Below the pieces are notes generated by a model. The model searched no databases. It had not been told where the DNA came from and saw only the letters and a program-made list of their open reading frames with translations. Positions 10,632 to 19,874 of a stretch of DNA of 64,000 nucleotides are shown here, one piece after another. Made by a program: the position numbers and the translations under genes. Origin of the DNA: Diphasiastrum complanatum (taxonomy: Eukaryota > Streptophyta > Lycopodiopsida > Lycopodiales > Lycopodiaceae); contig CM055092.1 of the NCBI GenBank assembly GCA_029204225.1, positions 62,894,692 to 62,958,691 of the forward strand. The letters run 5' to 3'. Position 1 is the stretch's first letter. Each line of letters starts with the position of its first letter.

Positions 10632-11380
10632 TACTCCTAGAATGAAATCTAGGGTTGGCTGATAAAGCGATGGCACTTTAATTATCACAAAATAATATCA
10701 TCGGAGCATATTGATTCAGACCGATATCTGAGAGTAAATTCCTCAACCAAATTGCTTCTTTGTAGCTTGAGAGGTTGCGATATACTCTGATTCAGTGGAA
10801 GATAGAGCTATTGAAGATTGCTTGCGACTGTTCCAAGAAACTGGACCATTGTTGAGGAAGAATGTAAATTTGGAAGTGGATTCACGAGTGTCTACATTTC
10901 CTGTCCAACTTGCATTTGTGTAACCACTGAGTAAATTGAGTTTGTCGTTGCCGACTACTCCATGTGTTAGCTTTGGAAGTGATTGAGTGCATGTAGAAGT
11001 GTAGTTTTGCCATAGATTCAAAGATGGATCTTGAATCTCAATCTAGTACAAATGCAAAATTCCATAGTAGCTCGAAGATATCTCATGACTCTGATAAGAG
11101 CCTTCCAATGTGTTACACCAGGATTAGTCATAATCTGACTGAGAGAGATGACTGCAAAAGCTATGTTTGGCCTGGTACAGATCATGACGTACATAAGAGA
11201 TCCTATAATAGAATGGTAAGGATACTCACGCATCTGCTGCTTCTCACGAATTGTTTGGGGACACTGGTCCTTTGACAGTTTGAGTCCTAGTTCCATTGGT
11301 GAGAGAGCTAACTTGCAATTTATCAGATTATATCTGACTAACATGTTGTAGATGTATCTCTGTTGTGTAATGTATACCAA
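10632..11380 (-). pseudogene. Element F: Ty1-copia RT C-terminus and RNase H
   Basis: On the minus strand from 11,380 down, the frame reads YITQQRYIYNMLVRYN, SIIGSLMYVMICTRPNIAFAV, then HWKALIRVMRYLRAT. A shift follows and RNase H continues from 11,021 with GYTNASWTGNVDTRESTSKF, FFLNNGPVSWNSRKQSS, ALSSTESEYIATSQATKK. RNase H residues after 10,743 are out of frame down to about 10,632. Integrase and RT lie upstream at 11.4-13.0 kb. It is the same family as element D and carries the segments D has lost. Confidence 0.85.
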
Positions 11381-12440
11381 CTTCTGTTTTCTGTCTTTGT
11401 GGATTTGTATACCAAGGCAATGTTTTCTGTCATGTCGAATTCAGAAGATAGCATTGTCTTGGTGTCTTTTATCAGATCGGTACTGTTACTGAAAAGCAAT
11501 GTATCATCCACGTATAAAGTGATGATGATAAAAGACTGATGCACTGCTTTGAAGTAAACGTTTGAATTGGAAGAGCTAGGTGTGTAGCCATGATCAATAA
11601 GAAAAGTATTGATCCTTTGAAACCATGCTCGAGTAGATTGCTTCAAGCCATAAAGTGCCTTATGAGTTTACACACATGATTGTGTTTACCTTCGATAATA
11701 TAACCTTCGAGTTGCACCATGTAAATGTCTTCTTCAATAACTCCACTGAGATACATCCATTTGATGTATTTCCAAATCTGCTGCAACGACAAATGATAGC
11801 AAAAGTTGAATAGAAAAATGCTTGACTACTGGACTAAAGGTCTCAGTGTAATCGGCTTGTATGCCAGAGAAAATCCTTTGGCGACAAGTCGGGCTTTTCT
11901 TCTGGCAATGCTTCCGTCTGCTTTGTAATTGATTTTGAAAATCCATTTGCAATCAACTATGTTTCTACTGGCAGACAATTCGACAATCGTCCATGTCTGG
12001 TTCTTGATAAGAGATGAATACTCTTTATCCATAGCTTCCTTCCAGAGATCGGAATCAGGCTGATTGAGTGCCTCTTCGACAATCGTCGGCTCCTGAACAA
12101 GGTAGACTGCAGACTTGTTGATATACCTGATAGGTGGTCTGCGAGTTCTTGATGATCTTCTGGGAACTGGAGGAAGTTGATCATTTTCATCATACTTTAG
12201 TTGTTGAATTGCAACATCATCATCTTCGGATTTGTCGTTGATATGTTGTTCGTCGAAAGTAGATGAGCTTGGACCTTCAATGAGAATAGTCGACTGAGGA
12301 ACTAGAAAGTTCAATGCGTTAGGAGAATCTGATAGGTCGGCTACATGGGGACTGCCCTTTCCTTTGAGGTCTTGAAACTGATCTTCGATGAAGATGACAT
12401 CCCGGCTAGTGAATATCTTTGACTCGATGGGATCGAACAA
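11381..12440 (-). pseudogene. Element F: copia integrase-RT linker and reverse transcriptase
   Basis: From 12,440 the minus strand reads a linker with KIFTSRDVIF, then RRSSRTRRPPIRY. RT follows: EALNQPDSDLWKEAMDKEYS, NQTWTIVELSASRNIVDCKW, RRKARLVAKGFS. A frameshift at about 11,850-11,900 leads to ADYTETFSPVVK. The LYGLKQSTRAWFQRI block lies near 11,600-11,650 and the YVDD catalytic box near 11,500. Stops and shifts make it non-functional. Confidence 0.85.
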
Positions 12441-12491
12441 CTTGTAGGCTTGATCTGTAGTAGTGTAGCTGATGAAAACACATTTGGTACT

Positions 12492-13013
12492 CTAGAAGTC
12501 GAGCTTCTTCCTAAGATCACGAGGAATCTGTGCAAAAGTAGTACATCCAAAAACTCGTAAGTTTGATAAAGAAGGTTTGGTACCTGTCCAAACTTCGAGT
12601 GGTGTTTTGTCTGAGAGGCCTTTAGTAGGACATCTATTTTGAATATAGGTTGTTGTTGAAACAGCTTCAGCCCAAAAGCACTTTGGAAGTGTCGCATGTG
12701 ATAACATGCACTTTGCCGATTCAATTAATGTTCTGTTCTTTCTCTCAACAAGACCATTCGACTGAGGTGAATAGGAGGTGATGTATTGTTGCTCAATGTC
12801 GTTGTTAAGGCAGTACTCCTTAAATTCGTTGGAGATGTATTCTCCCCCATTATCTGACTTTAGTGCTTTGATTTGTTTGCCAGTTTGATTCTCAGCACGC
12901 TCTTTGAATTGTCTGAATTCGATGAAAGTCTCTGATTTCTGTTCAATAAAATAAGTAGCTGTTCTTATGGAGAATTCCTCAATAAAGGTAATGAAATACT
13001 TTGCATCTAGCAA
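12492..13013 (-). pseudogene. Element F: Ty1-copia integrase core
   Basis: The frame reads YFITFIEEFSIRTATYFIEQ, ALKSDNGGEYISNEFKEYC, SPQSNGLVERKNRTLIESA, then the conserved LRVFGC. The second D (SDNGGE) and E (VERKNRT) of the DDE triad are present, but the first D, normally in F-D-D/I-D-D, is replaced by E-E. Upstream zinc-binding integrase, protease and gag are missing: the frame begins about 200 bp from the primer-binding site. Confidence 0.85.
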
Positions 13014-13211
13014 TGAATAAGACCAACTTTACTTTGAGAATCCATCTAGAACTTAGTCTGTCGATTATATCGATGACGCTAAGATGCAGTAATGCCAACA
13101 ATAGGAAATCAATTATCTGATATTGAAAGGTTGAAAAGAACTGAAGAGTATAATTATCAATTTGATATCGCGAAAGATATCAAGTATTAGAGATTTTGTT
13201 CCGATATACCA

Positions 13212-14165
13212 TGTTGGAAAGAGGTGTTGTGAAGACAGGTCTAACTCGAAAAGAAACGAACTCGAAAAAAAATGAATGAAAATAATTCGAGTGTCTAGAA
13301 AGAAATTTTTTTGTGCATGACGGAATAAACTATCTTTCTCTTTCACAATGCATGACTACGTCTATCAATTTCAAACAAAACAATAGTGATAGAAATCACA
13401 TTTGGTCTTATAGTAACTATTTTTGGAATCATCAGTACTACAATGATTACATAGCCAAACAATTAAGCATTGAATTATCAGACAAATAATTTGTCGCGAA
13501 ACACTAGACAAATAATTTGTCGCAAAGAACTACAGAAACACATACATTCTGAGACGAAGCTGAACTCAATAAAAGATAGTATTGATTCAGTATAAAAACG
13601 TAACAGAAGTAAATGAGTACAATTAGTTGCGAATCAAAGCCGCGTACTCTATGCTATCTCTGAGAGGCTAAAATGAAAGTCTGAATCAAGCGCAATGTTG
13701 ATAAGCAGTAGCGCAATAGTATCTAAAACAACTCTAAGAAGTGAGCCAAAATGCTCAAGAGTGTTCAAGCTCGCAGGCTTGAGAGAGAGAGAGAGAGCTA
13801 ACTATCCAAATGCTTGTTGATTGATAACTTGATCATAAACTGTATGAATATGAACAACTATATATACTAAGAAATAAGGTCAGCAATTGCGATCGCCAGT
13901 TGGCTGGTGATCCGCTGGCATCCATCCGGTTCCTTGTCATTGATTGCTAATAAGCGGTGGAAATTGGTTGTAAACAGTCTGTCTACATAAATGAACCAAA
14001 CTGACACTTCTACAGAAATGAACTAAAACAGCCACAAACGACACTGTCGCAAAAGGCGACAGTGTCGGGATTTTGTGAAAAAGATGACAATGCACTCAAA
14101 TCTCTTTTAAGGTTGCCCCACACTTTGCCAGAGGCATTTCCTTAATATTTGAGGCTCTTTGGAAA
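13212..14165 (-). repeat. 5' LTR of copia element F (truncated at its outer end)
   Basis: Reading on the minus strand, the LTR ends TTTCCAACA at 13,212 next to a mutated primer-binding site (TGGTATATCGG). It matches the D-family LTR in reverse complement until about 14,165. There it lacks the first ~190 bp, including the TGTTGG start, and joins a gypsy gag fragment. Confidence 0.75.
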
Positions 14166-14168
14166 ACA

Positions 14169-14690
14169 ATAAGTTGGCAGGGCTGCAATGCAAATTGAAT
14201 GGTTTCTTGCAGGACTGCAGACGAAGACTAGTCGTTACTGTAGAAAAGGACCGATGAACACTTTGGAAGAAGTAATTGCAACTGTTGAAAATTTTGAGAC
14301 TTCAAAAACAGCGAGGAAACAAAGATCATCAAAGAAGTTGAGGAAAACTACGAAGAAAGTCGAATCATCTGACTCAGATAACAAATCATCATCCGATTCG
14401 AATATGAGTTCTTATTCTGAGGAGTCAGATAGCGAAAGTTCGGACTCTTCTATTGATGAACGAGACAGCTGAAAAGAAAAGAGGTCGAGAAAAAACTTAA
14501 AAATCATAAAGACCAGCCAAAGATAGAAAGTATTTGGAAGAAAAATGTTGTTGATCTTATAGAGCAAATGAATGATCTAAAAGTACAAATATCGGAAGTA
14601 TATGATAAACGCTAGAAAGCTCCATCTTTGAATTCGAGTATCTAGTGCACAAAATGTGGATTACCAGGACATAATCATTTGGCCCAATCA
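14169..14690 (+). pseudogene. Ty3-gypsy-like gag C-terminus with eroded zinc knuckle
   Basis: The frame around 14,188-14,472 reads MQIEWFLAGLQTKTSRYC, NTLEEVIATVENFETSK, then a Lys-rich and Ser/Asp/Glu-rich tail. This is typical of the C-terminal half of a gypsy gag. After a stop at about 14,470, another frame near 14,652-14,685 shows CTKCGLPGHN, a CCHC knuckle whose last Cys is lost. The sequence then runs straight into a 33-bp minisatellite. Confidence 0.65.
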
Positions 14691-14828
14691 TATTGAGAGG
14701 CGCAAAATCACTTGGCCAATCATTTTGAGAGGTGCAAATGTTGAGGTCCAAACATGGAGAGAGGTGCAAATCTTGGGGTCCAATCAATGATGAGAGGTGT
14801 AATCCATGTTGTCCAATCAATTTAGAGG
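14665..14828. repeat. Minisatellite, five units of about 33 bp
   Basis: Successive diverged units share TTGGCCAATCA-like and GAGAGGTGCAAA-like words, with the GAGAGG word recurring roughly every 33 bases. The array begins within the eroded zinc-knuckle codons of the preceding gag. Confidence 0.75.
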
Positions 14829-15169
14829 ATGTGATATGCAAGAACTTGAGTCACTACTATATGGAAATAAACTCTCTATGTACAAATCAACTTTTTGAGA
14901 GAGAATCAAATGTTGGCTTACATACATTTTTGGTCTATCCTCTCTCTAAGGTGCTTGGTTTGGTCTCTCATAGTGAATTTCACTTAGCTTTTTCATGTGG
15001 ATGTAAGAAACTTGCTTGTCTTTGAATAATCATAACTTTGTGTGTGATTGAGCTCTTGCCTAGATTCAAAGTGTTTTAGATAGCTCTTAAAAATCTGAGT
15101 TGATCCATCAATCTTTGATAATTGTGCAATCTCGCATGCATGTAGGTCGTGGTAGATCATTGCAAATAT

Positions 15170-15173
<4 letters not shown>

Positions 15174-15257
<84 letters not shown>
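15174..15257. repeat. (AC)42 microsatellite
   Basis: An uninterrupted run of alternating A and C spans 84 bp. Such tracts are highly mutable and can adopt Z-DNA. Confidence 0.97.
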
Positions 15258-15260
<3 letters not shown>

Positions 15261-15357
15261 AGTGGGAAATCCCGTTGATGACGGGCGGCTAGATGCCAAA
15301 GACGGCAAAGAATGTGTTAGTACAAAATGTGTTAGGGTTCTGAGAGCCCAACAAAGG

Positions 15358-15600
15358 TTTGTGTGTGTGCGTGTATGTGTATGTGTGTTTGCACGTTGTG
15401 TGTGTGTGTGTACATGTATGAGTGTGTATGTGTGTGTTATGTGTGCATGTGCAGTGTGTGTTGTGTATGTGTCTGTGCCATGTGTGTGTTTATGGAGAGA
15501 GAGTGTGTGTGTGTATGTGTGTGTGTTGTGTGTGTGGGTGCGTGTGTATATGTATGTGTATTTGTTGTGCATGCATGTGGTGTGTGTGCACATGTGTATG
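15358..15600. repeat. Imperfect GT-rich tract
   Basis: The tract is mostly alternating GT with A, C and GA interruptions. It has the opposite strand bias to the (AC)42 tract 100 bp upstream. Confidence 0.9.
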
Positions 15601-16319
15601 TTACAAAAAACAATTACTCACATGACATAACAAGAAAAAACCTTCATTTAATAGAGTATGACAAAACAAAATGTACAGGAAATAACTTTTTCATATCTTT
15701 AAGCTATATGACATAACCAAACATCAACAAATCACTATGGAGAACACCGTAGAAGAGGGTACACTAAGCTGCATCCATCCACACCAAAAAATCGAGTTAG
15801 AATAGGGTATTCTCTGTGGGAACTGCAGGTATCACTGCATACCCTCAATTGTTATCCAGGTCACTAGGTAAATTCACCATAGCAGCTACATTATGTCATA
15901 GCAGGTTTTTTTTGTACTGTAAATTGTAATATAAGTAAATAGTGTTGTTGATCATTTGAATCATGTATAATGTGGAGCATTCCATCTTAAAATAAGTGTT
16001 ACGTCAAAAAGTAGAGTGATATTGTAGGAAGCCGTTGATTTTTAACAAGCATTCTTCATAGGCAGTTTTTGCATTCAATGCATTACTCCAGTTGAATCAT
16101 CAAATAAGAACCAGTAAGAATAGATTATTGGTAGATTCAGCACTGTATTAAAAAAGACAGTCTTTTTACCAAAAAAGGTATTGTAAAAGAGATTCATATA
16201 TTTTCTCTAAATTTAAGATTCAGTAACAGTGAAAATATATTATCATTTGTTATATATAAACAAATTAACCAGCTAGTCAAAAGACCAATACTATAGAAAG
16301 TTTAGGCACCACTCATGTC
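15601..16319. other. AT-rich spacer, nothing recognised
   Basis: No coding frame, LTR terminus or repeat structure is recognised here. Confidence 0.4.
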
Positions 16320-17480
16320 AACATAGACAAAAACCATTATCATAACCAAAAAGAGCGGCATTACAAACGAAGGTCAAACAGAACCACAAATTAAGAAAAC
16401 CAAGCAATAACAAAAGCACAACACTAAACCAATCTAAAAGACCAACACACACGAACTCAAAATACCGAAGTGAAACAAAAGCAGTAACAAAAGTAGATTG
16501 CGCAAAGAAAATGGCCCATAATAAAAGTAAGCCACAGAAAAATAGACCAGCAACTAACAGAAGCAGAAATCAGCCTACTAAACAAAAATCTAACCGAAAT
16601 AACAAAACATAAAAAGACTAAAAGTAAAAAAGACACTGAAGCTCAGATCAAATAAAAACTGTCAAAGACCGACAGCGGGTAAGAGGACAAAAAACCACAA
16701 TATCTCCTTGGAATGAATAATCACTGAAAATTTCTTTTTATGACAAAAAGAAAGTTTACACCTGCAAAACCAATTCAGCCAACAGACAATCAAGTACAAA
16801 TAACATGGTTAAGTCCAATAAGTACTACGGTGAACCCAAATCAAATGCAAATAACATGGTTAAGTCCAATAAGTACTACAGTGAACCCAAATCAAATGCA
16901 AAAAACAACCTACAGCATAGGCAACAAAAACACCCAAGAACACAACTAAGAACTCAAGAAGACAACAATAGCTGCAAACCAAACAAGCAAATGAAGAAAA
17001 ACAAACCCACAAGGAGGAGGACCAAGAACTAGGAAGAACCAACTACGACCACCAACAGCCAAAAGCAAGCCAAGAAAGCCACAAAAGCAAACTCGAAGAG
17101 GCAGAACTCTAGCAGAAGAACAGACCCACCCAACCACAGGAGAGGAACAAGCACCGAGCAGGGAATCAACAAAAACTAAACAAAAAACTAAGCACACAGA
17201 AACAAAAAAGACACACAACAACCCAAGCCAATGAAAAACGAAAACCAGGTACAACAACACACCTTAGCAGAAGCCATAATCCACAACAAAGAGAAACATA
17301 GCACCCACCACAAAAGCCAACCAGGTTAAATACCCACAGTAGAGGAAAAGAGTAGCCAACCGCGCCAAGCCAGCAACAGAAAAAACAGAAACCAGCGCTC
17401 CAAACCATAAACCAAGGCTGCACCACAGAGAGGCATCGAAACGTCACCAAATCAGCCGCACCATACATTCATAAAACACC
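16320..17480. other. T-poor, A/C-rich tract with strong strand asymmetry
   Basis: For about 1.1 kb the plus strand is strikingly poor in T and rich in A and C, so the minus strand is T/G-rich. Minus-strand frames translate to Leu/Val/Phe/Cys-rich strings that look like composition artefacts. Plant LINE 3' regions can look like this, but no reverse transcriptase or poly(A) tail is visible. A 51-bp tandem duplication lies within it. Confidence 0.6.
16801..16902. repeat. 51-bp tandem duplication
   Basis: TAACATGGTTAAGTCCAATA starts a unit at 16,801 and an almost identical unit at 16,852. One difference (G/A) is seen near the middle. Confidence 0.9.
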
Positions 17481-17484
17481 AAAA

Positions 17485-17965
17485 AACGAGAGGGCATCTA
17501 TTCCAAGCAATCCTTCATAGAGATCTCAACGGTACAATTGACCTCAAAGAAGCTGCAATTAAAATTTTGCCAACATCATGTCTTCAAGAGACAACTATGA
17601 CCAACAAACCTTTGATCCATTCATTCACCTCCACCACCACCCCCATATCCGACTTACATCTTACCACTGACCCTCATCTTCATCTCTTTACCGTTCATTC
17701 ACACCTTGTGTTGTTTTCATACCATATTCAACAACTTAAGCTCTTGTACATCATCCATTGAATCCTCAGCGTGGGAAATTGGGAATACAACCCATCAAAG
17801 AGCCAAAGCTTTTGGAGACGCTCATACTTCTTCAAAGCTTCATCTCCTACGGAGCAGCACTTTACAAAATGTTCCACATCTACAAGCTGCACCGACTTTG
17901 ACTCCTCCCACACCATAAGGAGCGGGGTTCTTTCTATTGCCATTGGCATGGGACCGCCAATCCAA
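17485..17965. other. Unassigned sequence left of an LTR
   Basis: A minus-strand frame (17,728-17,949) contains VEHFVKCCSVGDEALKKYER, which looks protein-like but is not a family I recognise. If the polypurine tract at 17,966-17,980 is real, this would be the 3' interior of the element whose LTR follows. Confidence 0.3.
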
Positions 17966-17980
17966 TTAGGAGGGGGATAA
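17966..17980 (+). promoter_or_regulatory. Putative polypurine tract
   Basis: TTAGGAGGGGGATAA directly precedes the LTR's opening TG. It suggests that the LTR is the 3' LTR of a plus-strand element. Confidence 0.5.
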
Positions 17981-18893
17981 TGTTAGCAACAAAGTAAAAT
18001 AAAACATCGTGGCATGTGTATTGTAAGTCCACTGTGAGTACTTGTTAATAAACTCCTACCATGGCATGTGTGTTATAAGTCCATGGGTAGAGACTTAATT
18101 AAATTCTAAACTTCGAAGCTAGAAAACTGAACTTAGAGAATTAAACTTAGAAAATAAAAGATTCTAAGTTATCTTGAGTTCTAAGTTTAGAGTCTTAGGC
18201 TTTCTAAGTTAGAAGTTGAGAAGTTTAGAAGTCTTAGAATTGCAAGTTTTAGAAATTAATCCCACAAGTTAGTAGAAGCTTATGGAAGGCCCTTCTTGCT
18301 ATAAGAAGAGAGGCATTTCCCTTGTAAAATAACACATTGAGATTATGCTAAATTGCTCTCTATTTGAGAAGTCATTCTATTTCCTTGTGTTCCCATTGGA
18401 AGGTGCATAGCTTGAGGGAAGGTGCTCGGGCCTCCTCTTGCCTCCTTTCATTGGTTTCTATTGTGGCATGTATTTTATTGTTTTATGTTTTATTTAGCCG
18501 CAATATATAATTTCCATCTCCCTTGGAGTGTTAGGTTGAGATTAATTAGGCACCTTGCTAGTTGGGAAAGCCTTAGCAAGGTCTAATTCATTTAACGGGT
18601 TTGCTAGTTGGGAAAGCCTTAACAAAGCCCTAGTTTAGTTAAATCGCTTGTTAGTTGGGTAACCCTTAACAAACCTAGTTAGATTGGTTTTTAGTTTTTC
18701 GAGCATCAGTTGGAAAAGCCTTGATGTTCTCGTTTCCGAGCACCAATTGGGAAGCCTTGGTGATCTTCCTTTTCTTCATATTCTTACTTTATTTGTAAGT
18801 TTTATGTAGATCTTAGGAAGTGGACGAACCTTCTATGCTATACTACATCTGTAAGTAGATCTAGCCACCGCACAACAAGATTTACTTCCAACA
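17981..18893 (+). repeat. LTR (913 bp) carrying a hairpin array
   Basis: The interval starts TGTTAGCAAC and ends TTACTTCCAACA, giving TG...CA ends. It contains a TATA-like CTATAAGAAG near 18,300, as expected for a U3/R boundary. The right half, in the expected R/U5 position, has five consecutive hairpins (18,552-18,765). The base after the terminal CA is already in Copia-B gag, so the LTR abuts or was inserted into that gag. A second copy was not found, so it is a solo or orphan LTR. Confidence 0.6.
18552..18765. repeat. Array of five hairpins with a shared loop and different stems
   Basis: Unit 1: ACCTTGCTA / TAGCAAGGT (9 bp perfect, 18,552-18,582). Unit 2: GGGTTTGCTA / TAACAAAGCCC (18,597-18,630). 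Unit 3: TTGTTA / TAACAA (18,648-18,672). Unit 4: CGAGCATCA / TGATGTTCTCG (18,700-18,732, two-base bulge). Unit 5: CACCAA / TTGGTG (18,741-18,762). Loops are variants of GTTGGGAAAGCCT. Stem sequences change between units while remaining self-complementary. Confidence 0.85.
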
Positions 18894-18928
18894 AATGGCT
18901 TATGTAGTGACTTTACTAATCTTGTTCA
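18894..18928 (+). pseudogene. Copia-B gag, piece left of the nested insertion
   Basis: The 35 bases encode NGLCSDFTNLV plus the start of Q, matching NGLKEEYDNLVQ in Copia-C gag. The codon is completed at 22,922 after removing Copia-G and one copy of GTTCA. Earlier gag sequence is missing because an LTR abuts at 18,893. Confidence 0.85.
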
Positions 18929-19748
18929 TGTTGAATTTCACACGTGTGGATTGTCCACTACATGTACTTGTGATCTCCTAAGGTGTGTAGATGCACCAAG
19001 ATCAAGACTAGATTGAGATTCAAGATCTATCTTTGATTCTATGGCAAAAACACACTACTACATGCCTTCAAACACTTCCAACTCTCACTCACACGTGTGG
19101 GAAGTGTTCCAAAAGTATTCTAAGTAAAAACAAGCTGCTCTCCTCGGGTAGAGAGAGAAAAACCATCATGAGCTCTCGGGTAGAGAGAGAAAGCTAGAAA
19201 TTCAATGACACTCAAAATCCACTCAATCTCAAAATCAATTAGATCCAAAAGGAGGAGTACAATGATACTAATAGATTCATGAGCTACCACTATGCTTAGC
19301 TATGATTGGATCACACTTTTCCACCTCTTAATCCTATTAAACCATTGATCCATGCACCTCTAAATTCTATTGGACTATATTCAAGCACACCTCAATTTTC
19401 TATTGGACCTCACAAGGTTCCACCTCTAAATCCTATTGGACCTCTTAAGCTTCATCAAACAAAAGCATGACACTTGTCTACACTCTAATTGGCACAAGTT
19501 TGGCTCTATTTTGGCTCAATATTGGCATTACAAGTGAAAATGGATAATTTGCCATCTATGCCAAATTTGACCCTATCAACATCCTACACCTAAATGCTTG
19601 ACTATGAAATTCTATGAGACCCCTATATCAAACATTTTGATATACTTTACAATTCTCCACACGTGGGAACATCCTCCACACATGTGAGATTCACTTACAA
19701 ACTTCTATCATAAAAAATACCAAGCTAAATTTTTGCCAATTTCTCACA
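18929..19748 (-). repeat. Copia-G 3' LTR
   Basis: Plus-strand limits are TGTTGAATTTCACACG and CCAATTTCTCACA. It has the same length as the right LTR, with only scattered substitutions. A CACACGTGTG palindrome lies close to the transcript-3' end. Confidence 0.93.
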
Positions 19749-19874
19749 CTCCTCCTCAAAAAATAGCTTGGAAAGGTACTAGATCACTTGAGAAGTTTGT
19801 AAATCTTTTTGAGTGGGTCCTTTGGTATGCATAAGAAGTGAAGATCAGCCAAGGGATCCATCATAGCAGCACCC

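Noticed and set aside
15100-15716. Several open frames of His-Thr or Val-Cys repeats
   Set aside because: They are translations of the AC and GT microsatellites and carry no coding signal.
16860-17468. Leu/Val/Phe/Cys-rich frames on the minus strand resembling membrane proteins
   Set aside because: They follow from the T/G-rich composition of the minus strand; no conserved motif is present.
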